Shown in pieces: positions 43,729 through 54,494 of a stretch of DNA of 64,000 nucleotides. Each line of letters begins with the position of its first letter. Within the stretch, counting starts at the first letter, position 1. A program made the translations under genes and the position numbers. The notes under the pieces were generated by a model that was not told the DNA's origin, ran no database searches, and saw only the letters and a list, made by a program, of their open reading frames with translations. The stretch spans positions 1,156,001-1,220,000 of the forward strand of contig NZ_CP058235.1 in the NCBI RefSeq assembly GCF_013388295.1, written 5' to 3'. The DNA is from Bartonella alsatica. Lineage in GTDB: Bacteria > Pseudomonadota > Alphaproteobacteria > Rhizobiales > Rhizobiaceae.

Positions 43729-44595
43729 TTATACTTCTAATATTGGGCGACGTTTTTCTATAGGATATTGTTGATATTTTTTAGCGATGCGCATAATTGT
43801 CTTCTCCAGTGGCTCAATCGTAACATCCATCGAAAAGCCATTTGCATGAATTATATTTTCATCATCAACCATAATAGCAACATGACCTTTCCAAAAAATC
43901 AAATCACCTCGTTGAAGTTTATCATTATCTGTAAGTTGATTGCCTATAGTTTTCTGCTGCATGTCAGTATCACGTAAAACCATTTGATCGGTCATTATCA
44001 TGGAAAGTTGAAGCAACCCTGAGCAATCAATTCCAAAACCACTGACACCACCCCAAAGGTATGGTGTGCGAATAAACATTTCGGCAACTGTAACATAATC
44101 TTCATATACGCGCCCAATGGGGCTGAGGTGATTGGTAATGATTGCTTTCCCCTCTTCAAGTATAGAATACATGGTACCACGAACTTCAATTTCATCAACA
44201 ACACTTACTTTGCTTCCCATGGATAAGGGATATTCCATTGGCCCATGTAAATCAGCTTGGAAATACTGAAAAGTACGTGGTACTGAAACGATATGCGTTT
44301 GCTTTACGGTTGATGTACAAAGAACTGTTGTATCAATATAACCAACATAACCATCTTTGAGGGATTGTACCCAAGACATGGTCTTTCCTTGTTCAAAGAC
44401 GAGAAGCTCTTCTCCGAATAAGCACTCTGTTTGCATTTCACTTTTTTTATTGTTTTCTTTAAAGAGTCCAGCAACAGGTATATTAACACGTTTTTTTTCA
44501 CCTTGCACAAAGCATTGTGCTGTAACTTCTGTTTCAAGACGTTTGTCTGCTAGATCATCTCTAAATGCATATAATCTTGGATCTTTAGAGACCAT
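43729..44595 (-). CDS. NlpC/P60 family cysteine hydrolase
   Basis: It probably cleaves bonds in peptidoglycan stem peptides, as do gamma-D-glutamyl-diamino acid endopeptidases. The product is 288 residues. SH3-like regions cover about 55-160 (GEELLVFEQGKTMSWVQSLKDG). The NlpC/P60 domain covers about 165-285, with the catalytic Cys191 in FGIDCSGLLQL, His238 in FWKGHVAIMVDD and a third His in NIIHANGF. There is no signal peptide, as in other rhizobial homologues, so export or recycling of cytoplasmic muropeptides is open. The start at 44595 (MVSKDPRLYAFRDDLAD) matches the family and has GGAA upstream; ATG 44610 is the alternative. An M17 aminopeptidase precedes it on the same strand. Confidence 0.9.
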   Translation of the reverse strand: MVSKDPRLYAFRDDLADKRLETEVTAQCFVQGEKKRVNIPVAGLFKENNKKSEMQTECLFGEELLVFEQGKTMSWVQSLKDGYVGYIDTTVLCTSTVKQTHIVSVPRTFQYFQADLHGPMEYPLSMGSKVSVVDEIEVRGTMYSILEEGKAIITNHLSPIGRVYEDYVTVAEMFIRTPYLWGGVSGFGIDCSGLLQLSMIMTDQMVLRDTDMQQKTIGNQLTDNDKLQRGDLIFWKGHVAIMVDDENIIHANGFSMDVTIEPLEKTIMRIAKKYQQYPIEKRRPILEV

Positions 44596-44749
44596 TCGTT
44601 TACATTCCATTTTTATCTTTGAATAGAATTATAACATGTACTCGTAGGACTTTTCATTCTCAAATAAAGCACAGAACACCATTTGAAGTAATAAGCAATC
44701 ATTCCTACACTTTCAAAATTATCCATAAAGATGGATATTTTATGTTAAT

Positions 44750-46117
44750 TTAGTTTTTAAAGAGATTATAAAGAGCACGAATAGCTTGTGCAGACCCACC
44801 AACAGGATAGCCTGGTTTTTCTTTTGGAACCCACCCATAAAGATCAAAATGCGCAAAATGTTCAGCTTTTTCAACAAAAGAATTGAGAAATAAAGCAGCG
44901 ACTATAGAGCCAGCAAAGTTATTTCCAGCTATATTATTCAGGTCAGCGATTGGTGATGATAACATTTCTTGATAGGGTTTCCAGAGGGGCATTTGCCAAA
45001 GAGGATCGGAAACAGAGTGAGCAGATTGAGAAATTTGTTGCGCCCACATTGAATCATTACAATAAAATGCGGGAAGATCTGGTCCTAATGCTATACGCGC
45101 TGCTCCTGTTAATGTTGCCATACAAAGCATATATTGTGGGCTTTCTTCATCACCATAAGCAAGTGCATCGGCAAGGACAAGCCGTCCTTCAGCATCTGTA
45201 TTGCCAATTTCAACACTTAAACCTTTACGACTTTGGAGAATATCGCCTGGTCTGTAAGAATTAGCAGAAATTACATTTTCAACGGCTGAAATCAAAACAC
45301 GTAGACGAAAAGGTAATTTGGCATCCATGATAAGTTTAGCTAACCCCAAAACGTGTGCCCCACCCCCCATGTCTTTTTTCATGTATAACATGTTATTGGC
45401 TGATTTAATATTAAGACCTCCAGTATCGAAGGTTACTCCTTTACCAATCAACGTTATTTTAGGGTGGTTTTCTTGGCCCCAGCGTAGCTCAATCAGTCGT
45501 GGTGCAGTACTACTAGCACGCCCTACAGCGTGAATCATGGGAAAATTATGTGTTAAAAGATCATCTCCACAAATGCTTTGGACATCAGCACCATAGGTTT
45601 TTCCCAATTGGCGTGTTTTTTTCTCGAGATTATCAGGATTCATATCATTCGCTGGGATATTGATAAGATCACGAACAAAAAAGACAGTTTCATAAATTCG
45701 TTGAAGCTCAACGAAATCAACCGTATCGTTGACATAGATCGACAACGATTTGGAAGAAGAGTTTTGACGATATCGGTTAAATTGATAATTTCCAAATGCC
45801 AATCCAAGATAGCTATTTATTTCATGTGAGGCTGTTCCTTCTAAATGCCAATTTCCAGCAGGAAGATTTTTAGCGAGAAGCCCTGTGATAAAAGGTTCAT
45901 CACCGTTGCCTAGTCCAAAGAACACTTTTTTTAAATGTCCCGTTTTGTGAGGAATAAAAAGTATTTGTCCTGCTTTGCCGGTGAAATTATTAACGTTCAT
46001 CCATGCTGTCGTTGATGCATCAAGCGATAATTCAACAAGATTTTTAGGACTTACCAAAAATATAGGACAGCTATTATCGATACGTTTTTGGCTAAAATAA
46101 ATGTAATGTGAGTGCAT
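44750..46117 (-). CDS. M17 leucyl-aminopeptidase family protein
   Basis: This zinc or manganese aminopeptidase has 455 residues. The signature NTDAEGRLVLADALAY holds metal ligands. IGKGVTFDTGGLNIK contains the metal-binding Lys and Asp. MKKDMGGGAHVLG follows as usual. The N-terminal domain is less conserved than in PepA. The start at 46117 (MHSHYIYFSQ) has GAGGA upstream and lies 13 bases after the coaA stop; an upstream Met would overlap coaA. The downstream NlpC/P60 hydrolase suggests joint handling of peptides, possibly cell-wall peptides. Confidence 0.92.
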   Translation of the reverse strand: MHSHYIYFSQKRIDNSCPIFLVSPKNLVELSLDASTTAWMNVNNFTGKAGQILFIPHKTGHLKKVFFGLGNGDEPFITGLLAKNLPAGNWHLEGTASHEINSYLGLAFGNYQFNRYRQNSSSKSLSIYVNDTVDFVELQRIYETVFFVRDLINIPANDMNPDNLEKKTRQLGKTYGADVQSICGDDLLTHNFPMIHAVGRASSTAPRLIELRWGQENHPKITLIGKGVTFDTGGLNIKSANNMLYMKKDMGGGAHVLGLAKLIMDAKLPFRLRVLISAVENVISANSYRPGDILQSRKGLSVEIGNTDAEGRLVLADALAYGDEESPQYMLCMATLTGAARIALGPDLPAFYCNDSMWAQQISQSAHSVSDPLWQMPLWKPYQEMLSSPIADLNNIAGNNFAGSIVAALFLNSFVEKAEHFAHFDLYGWVPKEKPGYPVGGSAQAIRALYNLFKN

Positions 46118-46130
46118 ATTTATGAAATCC

Positions 46131-47129
46131 TCATAGTTGTCGAAGTGCGACATATTCAACCAAATGGTTTTTTCCTTTGCGTAGAATGAGATTAGATCGT
46201 GGTCGTGTTGGCAATATATTTTCTTGTAAATTTTTCAAATTAATTGTTTGCCAGATATTTTCAGCGATTTTTAAAGATTCCTCTTCATGCAGTAGTGCAT
46301 AACGATGAAAATAAGATTCAGGATTTTGAAAAGCTGTTTTACGCAAACGTTTAAAACGTTCCAAATACCAGTGCCGAATTACTTCTGTTTCAGCATCTAC
46401 ATAGATTGAAAAGTCAAAAAAATCTGAAACAAAAGGGATAATTTTGCCATCTTTAGGGAGATCACTTACTTGTAAGACATTAATACCTTCAATAATTAAA
46501 ATATCAGGGTGGTCAATGGTAATGGTTTGATTTTCCAGAACATCATAGGTCATATGCGAATAAAGTGGGGCATTAACATTACCAATACCAGCTTTTATAG
46601 CAGAAAGAAAGTTCAGCAATTTTTTAATATCATAAGAATCAGGAAAGCCTTTACGATTCATACGATTTTTTTGCTGTAATACAGCGTTAGGATAAAGAAA
46701 ACCATCAGTTGTAATCAAATCAACTTTAAGATTGGATGCCCAACGTTTCAAAAGTTCTTGAAGGATACGAGCAGTAGTTGATTTTCCCACCGCAACAGAG
46801 CCAGCAATTCCAATGATAAAAGGGGTTTTTTTTGTTTCTTTTTGATGTAAAAATTGTTGGCGCTTGTAAAAAAGTTCCTGAACAGCTTCAACATGACATG
46901 ATAACAAACGTGATAAGGAAAGATAAATGCGTTGTACTTCTTCAAGATCAATTGGATCATCAATTGAACGTAAACGTTTAATTTCATCAAAGGTCAAAGT
47001 AAGTGGTGTATCCGCACGGAACTTGGACCATTCTTGTGCGGTAAAGACACGATAGGGTGAATATCGTTCAGAAATAGATTTGACCAGGTTATCTTTTGGG
47101 TCAATTTTTGAGAGAATCAAATCAATCAT
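46131..47129 (-). CDS. coaA: Type I pantothenate kinase
   Basis: It phosphorylates pantothenate, the first and controlling step of coenzyme A synthesis. The product is 332 residues. The P-loop is GSVAVGKS at 110-117. [20 protein letters not shown] at the N-terminus, [11 protein letters not shown] and [12 protein letters not shown] are family signatures. In many rhizobia coaA lies beside his genes; here it leads a run with the M17 peptidase gene 13 bases downstream. Confidence 0.96.
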   Translation of the reverse strand: MIDLILSKIDPKDNLVKSISERYSPYRVFTAQEWSKFRADTPLTLTFDEIKRLRSIDDPIDLEEVQRIYLSLSRLLSCHVEAVQELFYKRQQFLHQKETKKTPFIIGIAGSVAVGKSTTARILQELLKRWASNLKVDLITTDGFLYPNAVLQQKNRMNRKGFPDSYDIKKLLNFLSAIKAGIGNVNAPLYSHMTYDVLENQTITIDHPDILIIEGINVLQVSDLPKDGKIIPFVSDFFDFSIYVDAETEVIRHWYLERFKRLRKTAFQNPESYFHRYALLHEEESLKIAENIWQTINLKNLQENILPTRPRSNLILRKGKNHLVEYVALRQL

Positions 47130-47253
47130 TTATATTAGTCGAGATCTTTTTTGCTGCAGTAATTGATTAAAAATAGATAAGCAAGTTTTTTTGTATTCAA
47201 ATGAGTTTCGTTTCAGATGTTCTTTATTTTTGGAATAATAAATTAATCTTTTG

Positions 47254-48243
47254 TTAGCTTATAGTCCAGCTATTCCAGTTTGCATTGATTTGTGCTAGTG
47301 ATAGCCCTTCTGCCAAAAAAGCCCATAAAAGTAAGCGCGCTTTTACTGCTGATAAATAACCGGACATAAGGGCGCCAGAAGCAATCAAATCGACTTCTGA
47401 ACCTTTATAACCGTAAGTTATGCGGGTTGTTGAGCCAGTACAGGTACGACTAGCAATAATAATAGGCATTTTTTGTGTATATTGTTGCACGATGTCTGCC
47501 TCTTCAAAACTGCAGTGTCCTGATCCGAAACCAGCAATGACAAGTCCAGAATAGTATCCACTTTCGAAGCAGAATTTCATTAGCTGTGTATCAGAGGATA
47601 AAGAGGAATGAAGGAGAGCAACTTGGTGATCATAATTTTTGGGAGGATCAAATGTTGTCGGGAAAAAGTTTCGATCATTAAAATAAATTGGTCTTCCTTC
47701 CAAAATAGCACCTAAAACACCTGTCAAACCTGATTGAAATGTCTCAATTTTGACAGTATGGTTTTTCTGAACCCAATAGGGTGAGTGAATGGTGTCATTA
47801 ATTACAACTAAAACACCTCTGTTTCGGCTTTGTGGATGAGCAGCAACACGAGTTGCCGCTAAAACATTAGCCGGCCCATCAGCACCTGCTTCACAGGGTA
47901 TACGCATAGCACCAGTTATAATGAGTGGTTCTTCTTTGTCCCAATAAAGAGAAAGAAAAAAAGCTGTCTCTTCTAGTGTATCAGTACCTTGGGTTAAAAC
48001 AATACCTTCTGCACCAGCCTTTATTTGTTGTTTTGCCCACTCTAAGATTTCAAAAAGAATTTTAAAAGATAAAGAACCACTCGGTAATTGTGTGAGTGTT
48101 TGCGCGTAAATATTAGCAACGTTATTTAAGTCAGGAACACTTTTGATAAGGGTATCTGAGGTTAATGTCGGTTGCATTTGGCCAAAATTGTCAGCAGCCA
48201 TTGCAATTGTTCCTCCCAATGTCCCTATTGCTATTTTTTTCAT
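47254..48243 (-). CDS. L-asparaginase family amidohydrolase
   Basis: It hydrolyses asparagine, and possibly glutamine, to the acid and ammonia. The product is 329 residues. Active-site Thr12 lies in GTLGGTIAMA and the second pair Thr87-Asp88 lies in VLTQGTDTLEE. GADGPANVLAATRVA and VEIETF-like phrases are typical. It lacks a signal peptide, so it is cytoplasmic. The start at 48243 (MKKIAIG) has AAGGGAA upstream. It is divergent from hslVU. Confidence 0.9.
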   Translation of the reverse strand: MKKIAIGTLGGTIAMAADNFGQMQPTLTSDTLIKSVPDLNNVANIYAQTLTQLPSGSLSFKILFEILEWAKQQIKAGAEGIVLTQGTDTLEETAFFLSLYWDKEEPLIITGAMRIPCEAGADGPANVLAATRVAAHPQSRNRGVLVVINDTIHSPYWVQKNHTVKIETFQSGLTGVLGAILEGRPIYFNDRNFFPTTFDPPKNYDHQVALLHSSLSSDTQLMKFCFESGYYSGLVIAGFGSGHCSFEEADIVQQYTQKMPIIIASRTCTGSTTRITYGYKGSEVDLIASGALMSGYLSAVKARLLLWAFLAEGLSLAQINANWNSWTIS

Positions 48244-48461
48244 AATTATTCCCTTAAAAGACAAAAATTGTTTAAAAGAACTATTTAACAACAATTTGCA
48301 TCGATAACAATGCTATCATTTTTTTTTAAAAAAATTGAATTGTGCTAAATCATTGTGTTTTGCAATATATGTTCTTAAATAAAGATAATAATGATTGGAT
48401 TTTACATTTGATGGAAAGAAATCAATATTAAGAACAAAGGTTAATATTAAGGAGTCTCCTT

Positions 48462-49043
48462 ATGGAAGAACATAAACCAGACATAATGTATGGTACAACT
48501 ATTATTACTATACGCAAAGGTGACAAAGTTGTGATGGCTGGTGATGGACAGGTTTCGCTTGGGCAGACGATTATGAAAGGCAATGCGCGCAAAGTTCGTC
48601 GTATTGGAAAGGGTGGAGCCGTTATAGCTGGTTTTGCAGGCGCTACAGCAGATGCTTTCACTTTGTTAGAAAGATTGGAAACGAAGCTTGAACAATATCC
48701 TGATCAGCTCATGCGTGCCTGTGTAGAACTCGCAAAAGATTGGAGAACAGATCGCTATTTGCGTCGTCTTGAAGCAATGATGCTTGTGGCTGATAAGAAA
48801 ATAACTTTAGCTTTAACAGGGCTTGGAGATGTTTTAGAACCAGAAGATGGAGTTATGGCGATTGGTTCTGGAGGCAATTTTGCTTTTTCGGCTGCTTGGG
48901 CACTTATGGATATGGATTTGGATGCTGAAACTATTGCTCGTAAAGCTATGGATGTTGCCGCTAAAATTTGTGTTTACACCAATGATCATTTTACGATTGA
49001 AACATTGGATGCAGAATTATCTTCTTTAGAGAAAGCTATTTGA
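48462..49043 (+). CDS. hslV: ATP-dependent protease proteolytic subunit HslV
   Basis: This is the proteasome-like peptidase of the HslUV (ClpQY) complex. The product is 193 residues. The catalytic N-terminal Thr is at position 12 ([10 protein letters not shown]), behind an 11-residue propeptide [11 protein letters not shown] that must be removed. Such extensions are common in alphaproteobacteria. [20 protein letters not shown] and [14 protein letters not shown] are typical. AAGGAG lies just upstream of the ATG. hslU follows with no gap. Confidence 0.97.
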   Translation: MEEHKPDIMYGTTIITIRKGDKVVMAGDGQVSLGQTIMKGNARKVRRIGKGGAVIAGFAGATADAFTLLERLETKLEQYPDQLMRACVELAKDWRTDRYLRRLEAMMLVADKKITLALTGLGDVLEPEDGVMAIGSGGNFAFSAAWALMDMDLDAETIARKAMDVAAKICVYTNDHFTIETLDAELSSLEKAI

Positions 49044-50354
49044 ATGTGTGTTGTATTTTCCCCTCGTGAGACTGTTTCTGAACTTGATCGTTTTATTATT
49101 GGACAAAATGATGCTAAACGTTCTGTTGCTATTGCACTGCGCAATCGTTGGCGTAGACAGCAGCTTGATGGTCCAATGCGTGAAGAGGTTATGCCGAAAA
49201 ATATTTTGATGATAGGACCAACAGGTGTTGGTAAAACAGGTATAGCGCGTCGATTAGCAAAACTTGCTGGCGCACCTTTTGTTAAAGTAGAAGCAACTAA
49301 ATTTACTGAAGTTGGTTATGTGGGACGTGATGTTGAGCAAATTATTCGTGACCTTGTTGAGATTGCTATTTCTCTTGTGCGTGAAAAAAAACGAGATGAA
49401 GTTAAAGTAAAGGCTCATATTAATGCTGAAGAGCGCGTTTTAGATGCCCTTGTTGGCAAGACAGCAAGCCCTGCTACTCGTGATAGTTTTCGCAAAAAGT
49501 TACGCGAAGGTGAATTAGATGAGAAAGAGATTGAAATTGAAGTAGCCGATAATAACAACAATAGTGCTTCGACCTTTGATATTCCTGGTATACCTGGCGC
49601 ACAAATGGGAATTATGAATTTGTCGGATATTTTTAGTAAAATGGGGAGTCGTACAAAGGTTCGCAAAACTACAGTAAAGGATGCTTTTAAGCCACTCATT
49701 GATGATGAATCAGAGAAACTCCTTGACCAGGATCAAATTATTCAAGAAGCGCTCCGTGTTGCTGAAAATGATGGAATTGTATTTATCGATGAGATTGATA
49801 AAATTGCAACGCGAGATGGTGGAGCAAGTGCTGCCGTTTCGCGTGAGGGAGTTCAACGAGATCTTTTGCCTTTGGTTGAAGGAACAACAATTGCTACAAA
49901 ATATGGACAAATCAAAACAGATCATATTCTTTTTATTGCGTCAGGTGCGTTTCATGTTTCCAAGCCTTCTGATTTATTGCCAGAGCTTCAAGGTCGTTTG
50001 CCCATTCGCGTGGAGTTAAATGCTTTAACAAGAGAAGATTTACGACGTATTCTAACCGAACCAGAAGCCAGTCTGATTAAGCAATATATTGCTTTAATGG
50101 CGACAGAGGAAGTTCATTTAGAAATTACCGATGATGCGATTGATGCTTTAGCGGATATTGCTGTAAGTTTAAACGCAAGGATTGAAAATATAGGGGCACG
50201 TCGTTTGCAAACAGTAATGGAGCGTGTTCTAGATGAAATTTCTTTTACGGCACCTGATAAAGCTGGAACATCGTTTAAAGTTGACGCTGCTTATGTCAGA
50301 AAATCTATAGGTGAGCTTGCTGCTGATATAGATCTTTCACGTTTCATTCTTTAA
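49044..50354 (+). CDS. hslU: HslUV protease ATPase subunit HslU
   Basis: This AAA+ unfoldase feeds substrates to HslV. The product is 436 residues. The Walker A is [15 protein letters not shown] and Walker B is [17 protein letters not shown]. The I-domain covers about 110-235. The C-terminus ends [10 protein letters not shown], which inserts into HslV. ATG 49044 directly follows the hslV stop TGA, indicating translational coupling. Confidence 0.98.
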   Translation: MCVVFSPRETVSELDRFIIGQNDAKRSVAIALRNRWRRQQLDGPMREEVMPKNILMIGPTGVGKTGIARRLAKLAGAPFVKVEATKFTEVGYVGRDVEQIIRDLVEIAISLVREKKRDEVKVKAHINAEERVLDALVGKTASPATRDSFRKKLREGELDEKEIEIEVADNNNNSASTFDIPGIPGAQMGIMNLSDIFSKMGSRTKVRKTTVKDAFKPLIDDESEKLLDQDQIIQEALRVAENDGIVFIDEIDKIATRDGGASAAVSREGVQRDLLPLVEGTTIATKYGQIKTDHILFIASGAFHVSKPSDLLPELQGRLPIRVELNALTREDLRRILTEPEASLIKQYIALMATEEVHLEITDDAIDALADIAVSLNARIENIGARRLQTVMERVLDEISFTAPDKAGTSFKVDAAYVRKSIGELAADIDLSRFIL

Positions 50355-50373
50355 AGTTATCGCTTGTTTTCAT

Positions 50374-51387
50374 CTATCGGCGTGCTTCGATAATTTTAAA
50401 TCCATGGGCTTTTTCATGTATCAATACCGTATGAAAAATGTCTTTTAACAATGTTTCATAAGGAAGGTATCGGTTAGCAACCAGAAGCAGATTGCCGCCT
50501 GGCTTGAGATATTTTGCAGCATTTATAATAAAATGCTGTCCTAATGAGACATCTGTAGTTTGTTGTGTGTGAAACGGCGGATTTGAAATGATTGTATCAT
50601 ATAGATCTGTGATAGGTTCATGTATAAGATCATGCCAATAAAAATGAATCGGACAAGAAGCGGCTATGTGTTTGAGATGCTGTTTAGCTGCTTCCAAAGC
50701 GTTATAATCAGCTTCATAGAGGTCGAGAGCTGTTAGTTTTTCGCTTCTTTCAAGGGCAGCATAAGAAAGATACCCCCAACCAGCACCAAAATCAGCGGTT
50801 TTTCCAGAGATAATTTTGCACATGTGCAAAGCAAGTGCAGCAGATCCACGATCGATACGACCATGCGAGAACATGCCAGAAGTAGTCTGAAATTTATTTT
50901 CAAAAGTGAGTGGTGGTGAACGCAACTGTACAATCTTCTGTCTCTCTATTTTTTGTGGAACTTGAAGCCAAAATACCAGTCCGTGGTTTTTGGACAATTT
51001 ATCGGTGATAGGAATAAATGTTTTAACCCATTTCATCATTGAAGCAGCGCCAGCCGTTTTATTTCCACCGATAACAATCCATCCACCAGGTCTAACACAT
51101 TCTAATAAATCAAGAAAACAATTTTGGTTGAAACCACGGTATTTGCTTAAGTGTAAAAGCGCACCATCATAGGTGAAAGTTTTATCTATTTGAGGTGCGC
51201 AATGAAACTGAGCATTGGCAAATTTTAAAAAGTTTTGTCGCCATGGTGTTATAACTTTTAAGTTTTGCATCCATTCTGAAGCAGGAATTTCGGTTAAACC
51301 AAAACTCAACCATAATTGGTTTGGATTGGGAAGAGCAAGGCTATGGTTTTCAAAAGGTAAAAACAGTAACACATGTAGTTCTTTCAA
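50374..51387 (-). CDS. RsmC-like 16S rRNA (guanine-N2) methyltransferase
   Basis: This SAM-dependent methyltransferase has 337 residues and the RsmC/RlmG two-domain layout. The N-terminal half is a degenerate methyltransferase-like domain. The C-terminal half has motif I TADFGAGWGYLSYAAL near 200 and the catalytic NPPFH near 270. TSGMFSHGRIDRGSAAL precedes it, as in RsmC. The start is TTG at 51387 or GTG at 51372; no ATG fits. The target, G1207 of 16S rRNA, is assumed by family. It is convergent with hslU. Confidence 0.85.
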   Translation of the reverse strand: MKELHVLLFLPFENHSLALPNPNQLWLSFGLTEIPASEWMQNLKVITPWRQNFLKFANAQFHCAPQIDKTFTYDGALLHLSKYRGFNQNCFLDLLECVRPGGWIVIGGNKTAGAASMMKWVKTFIPITDKLSKNHGLVFWLQVPQKIERQKIVQLRSPPLTFENKFQTTSGMFSHGRIDRGSAALALHMCKIISGKTADFGAGWGYLSYAALERSEKLTALDLYEADYNALEAAKQHLKHIAASCPIHFYWHDLIHEPITDLYDTIISNPPFHTQQTTDVSLGQHFIINAAKYLKPGGNLLLVANRYLPYETLLKDIFHTVLIHEKAHGFKIIEARR

Positions 51388-51440
51388 AGAAAAAATATCA
51401 TTCTAACATTATGGATGACATTTCATGACAAAAAGAAAGA

Positions 51441-53642
51441 TCACTCTTCTTTTTTCTTACGACGGCGTTTGTTTTCAGATTTATTTTTTTCATCTATGCA
51501 CTTTTCTTGTTCTTCTTTTATCGATCTATCACCTGTAATTTCTTCACCAGTTTGTTGATCGACGATTTTCATGGATAACCGAATTTTACCCCGCTCATCA
51601 AAGCCCATTAATTTAACCCAAACTTTATCGCCTTCTTTAACAATATCTGTTGTTTTTATGACGCGTTCTGACGCGAGTTGAGAGATATGAACGAGTCCAT
51701 CACGTGAGCCAAAGAAATTTACAAATGCACCGAATTCTGCAGTTTTCACCACTGTTCCTTGGTAGATAGCACCAATTTCAGGTTCATCAACAATAGAATG
51801 AATCCAGTGCTTTGCTGCTTCAATGGTTTTAGCATCGGCAGAAGCAATTTTAATTGTTCCATCATCTTCAATATTGATTTTTGCTCCAGTTTGTTCAACG
51901 ATTTCTCGAATGACTTTACCACCAGAGCCGATAACATCGCGAATTTTATCAACGGCAATATTCATAACTTCAATGCGGGGAGAAAATTCGCTGAGTTCAG
52001 CACGTGCACTGGTTAAGGCTTTGCTCATTTCATTAAGAATATGAATTCGACCGCTTTTAGCTTGTTCAAGTGCGATTTTCATAATTTCTTCGGTAATACC
52101 ATCAATTTTGATATCCATTTGTAAGGCAGTAATACCATTTTCTGTTCCCGCTACTTTAAAATCCATGTCTCCAAGATGATCTTCATCTCCTAAAATATCT
52201 GACAAAATAGCAAAGCGTTCACCTTCTTTAATCAAGCCCATAGCAATACCTGCAACTGGGCGTGCCAGAGGAACACCAGCATCCATAAGAGCAAGTGAAG
52301 TTCCACAAACAGTTGCCATGGAAGATGATCCATTGGATTCAGTAATTTCTGAGACAGCACGAATGGTGTAAGGGAAGGATTCCTTAGTTGGCAACATGGG
52401 ATGAATTGCCCGCCATGCCAGTTTGCCATGTCCAATTTCGCGGCGACCAGGAGAACCAAGACGTCCTGTTTCACCTACTGAAAATGGTGGGAAATTATAA
52501 TGGAGGAGGAATGTTTCCTTATACGTACCCGTTAAGGAATCAATATATTGTTCATCTTCACCAGTTCCTAATGTTGCAACGACAATTGCTTGTGTTTCTC
52601 CACGGGTAAAAAGTGCTGATCCATGTGTTCGAGGTAAAATACCAACTTCTGATTCGATGGGACGTACTGTTGAAAGGTCGCGTCCATCAATACGCTTTTT
52701 CGTATCAAGAATGTTCCAGCGAACAATTTTTGCTTGCAGCTGTTTGAAAACGGTTGCAATTTGATCTGCACTGAATTCACTGCTTTCTTCTGTTTCGGGT
52801 ATAAATTTATTTATGACTTCTGTTTTAAGTGCATCAATAGCAGCATAACGCTCTTGTTTATCAGCAATTGTGTAAGCTTTTCTTATATCTTGTTCAGCCA
52901 TTTCCAGCATAGCTTTTTCAAGATCAGTGAGATCTTCAGGAACGAAATCACGTGGATCTTTTGCGGCGACTTCGGCAAGTTTGATAATGGCATCAAGAAC
53001 AGGTTGCAAACCTTTGTGCCCAAACATAACGGCACCTAACATAATGTTTTCCGGTAATTCTTGTGCTTCTGATTCAACCATCAATACGGCATTTTCTGTT
53101 CCGGCAACAACAAGATCAAGTTTTGATTCAGGCATCTCATCGATATGGGGGTTGAGAATGTATTGTCCGTTACAATAGCCAACACGGGCACTGGCAATGG
53201 GGCCCATGAAAGGAACACCCGATAGAGTTAAAGCAGCAGAAGAAGCAATCATCGCAAGAATATCGGGATTATTTTCAAGATCATGCTGTATAACAGAAAC
53301 AATGACTTGTGTATCATTTTTATAACCATCGGCGAAGAGGGGGCGAATTGGACGATCAATCAAACGTGAAATCAAAGTTTCATTTTCGGTGGGTCGGCTT
53401 TCACGTTTTAAATAACCACCAGGTATTCTACCCACAGCATAGGATTTTTCTTGATAATTAACAGTGAGAGGGAAAAAATCTTGGTCTGGTTTGGGACTTT
53501 TTGCTGATACAACGGTTGCTAAGACAATAGTTCCTCCATAGGTAGCAATTACTGCACCATCAGCTTGACGTGCTATTTTCCCTGTTTCAATAGTCAGTGG
53601 CCGACCGGCCCATTCAATTTCTATTTTGTGCGTTTTGAACAT
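51441..53642 (-). CDS. pnp: Polyribonucleotide nucleotidyltransferase (PNPase)
   Basis: This phosphorolytic 3'-5' exoribonuclease takes part in mRNA decay. The product is 733 residues. Two RNase PH domains are separated by a helical domain. [19 protein letters not shown] and [19 protein letters not shown], with catalytic Asp residues, mark the second. A KH domain at about 555-615 has [15 protein letters not shown]. An S1 domain at about 620-692 has [13 protein letters not shown]. The tail is very basic ([11 protein letters not shown]). It lies downstream of rpsO, with a terminator and a leader hairpin between, as in many proteobacteria. Confidence 0.98.
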   Translation of the reverse strand: MFKTHKIEIEWAGRPLTIETGKIARQADGAVIATYGGTIVLATVVSAKSPKPDQDFFPLTVNYQEKSYAVGRIPGGYLKRESRPTENETLISRLIDRPIRPLFADGYKNDTQVIVSVIQHDLENNPDILAMIASSAALTLSGVPFMGPIASARVGYCNGQYILNPHIDEMPESKLDLVVAGTENAVLMVESEAQELPENIMLGAVMFGHKGLQPVLDAIIKLAEVAAKDPRDFVPEDLTDLEKAMLEMAEQDIRKAYTIADKQERYAAIDALKTEVINKFIPETEESSEFSADQIATVFKQLQAKIVRWNILDTKKRIDGRDLSTVRPIESEVGILPRTHGSALFTRGETQAIVVATLGTGEDEQYIDSLTGTYKETFLLHYNFPPFSVGETGRLGSPGRREIGHGKLAWRAIHPMLPTKESFPYTIRAVSEITESNGSSSMATVCGTSLALMDAGVPLARPVAGIAMGLIKEGERFAILSDILGDEDHLGDMDFKVAGTENGITALQMDIKIDGITEEIMKIALEQAKSGRIHILNEMSKALTSARAELSEFSPRIEVMNIAVDKIRDVIGSGGKVIREIVEQTGAKINIEDDGTIKIASADAKTIEAAKHWIHSIVDEPEIGAIYQGTVVKTAEFGAFVNFFGSRDGLVHISQLASERVIKTTDIVKEGDKVWVKLMGFDERGKIRLSMKIVDQQTGEEITGDRSIKEEQEKCIDEKNKSENKRRRKKKEE

Positions 53643-53695
53643 TTTTTATCCTTAATAACCAGTGTTCACATCTTTGAGTGCTTACATCCTGGTTT

Positions 53696-53723
53696 TGCGT
53701 AGCAGATTTAGAAATTCTACGCA
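53696..53723 (-). promoter_or_regulatory. Hairpin in the pnp leader
   Basis: TGCGTAG (53696-53702) pairs with CTACGCA (53717-53723) about 55 bases upstream of the pnp start. In E. coli an RNase III-cleaved leader hairpin mediates PNPase autoregulation; a similar role is inferred here. Confidence 0.45.
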
Positions 53724-53848
53724 GGACAACAAGACACTTCTATTTTTTCGCGAGAAGAAAAAAATAAATCGCAATTTAAAGGCGAAGCAACTAGCAATCC
53801 TGCCTCATGATGGTTATTCATCAGTTTTTAATTAAAAGTAGCAAGCTG

Positions 53849-53890
53849 AAAAAATGGGCGGATTTCTCAGAAAGATTATCCACCCATTTT
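53849..53890 (-). terminator. Rho-independent terminator after rpsO
   Basis: On the minus strand AAAATGGGTGGAT pairs with ATCCGCCCATTTT (one G-T pair) and is followed by a T run. It starts five bases after the rpsO stop. Read-through would be needed for rpsO-pnp co-transcription. Confidence 0.75.
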
Positions 53891-53895
53891 CCCCT

Positions 53896-54165
53896 CTAGC
53901 GACGTAAACCTAATTTTTTGATAAGCGTTTGATAACGATTTTGGTCAACTCCTTTAAGATAATCAAGAAGGCGACGGCGTTGAGATACCATCTTTAAAAG
54001 ACCACGACGGGAATGGTTATCCTTTTTGTGTGTTTTAAAATGGTTAGTTAAATTAGAAATACGTTCAGAAAGTACAGCAACCTGCACTTCTGGTGATCCC
54101 GTATCACCGGCTTTATTTGCGTATTCTGCGACAAGAGCTTGTTTACGCTCAGCTGTAATCGACAT
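53896..54165 (-). CDS. rpsO: 30S ribosomal protein S15
   Basis: This primary 16S rRNA-binding protein is part of the 30S platform. The product is 89 residues, the standard length. [39 protein letters not shown] and [23 protein letters not shown] are typical. The start at 54165 (MSITAER) has GAAAGGA upstream; the extra 12 codons from 54201 belong to the leader. A structured leader precedes it. truB, its usual upstream neighbour, is 2.4 kb away behind an inserted MFS gene. Confidence 0.98.
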   Translation of the reverse strand: MSITAERKQALVAEYANKAGDTGSPEVQVAVLSERISNLTNHFKTHKKDNHSRRGLLKMVSQRRRLLDYLKGVDQNRYQTLIKKLGLRR

Positions 54166-54177
54166 CGTATATCCTTT

Positions 54178-54232
54178 CAAAAACAAAGAAACAAAAGCCA
54201 CCCATAGCCGAGATGTCGTTCAGCAAGGGTCT
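54178..54232 (-). promoter_or_regulatory. Structured rpsO leader, possible S15 autoregulatory RNA
   Basis: In the minus-strand transcript ACCC (54230-54227) pairs with GGGT (54203-54200), enclosing GCTGA (54224-54220) with TCGGC (54211-54207) over an eight-base loop. It ends about 35 bases before the S15 start codon. Autoregulatory S15 leader RNAs are known in several phyla, including Rhizobiales. Confidence 0.5.
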
Positions 54233-54494
54233 ACGAAGAAACAAGAGGAGCTGAAGACTCTCACCTGCTTTGGCACTTATATAGGAAAGGAGGTTAAAAT
54301 GCTAGTCCTTAAAAGCATATTGAAGGCCTTCTTTTAAGTAAAGGATTTTATTTTGAAATGTTGATTTTAAAAGGGTTTTGTGAGAAATTTTTAAAAAATT
54401 ATGCATCCTTTTGATACAAAGATTACTGTTTTACAGAGAGTATGTATGATACCAAAAACGATAAATACCGATTTTGAGGCAAAAGAGGCAAAAG

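Noticed and set aside
48449..48461. AAGGAGTCTCCTT before hslV as a ribosome-binding-site-sequestering hairpin
   Set aside because: Only four base pairs with a five-base loop can form; too weak to claim regulation.
53700..53722. TTTAGAAATTCTA in the pnp leader as an Irr/ICE iron box
   Set aside because: The known motif has three bases between TTTAGAA and TTCTAAA; here the halves are separated wrongly and the sequence is explained by the leader hairpin.
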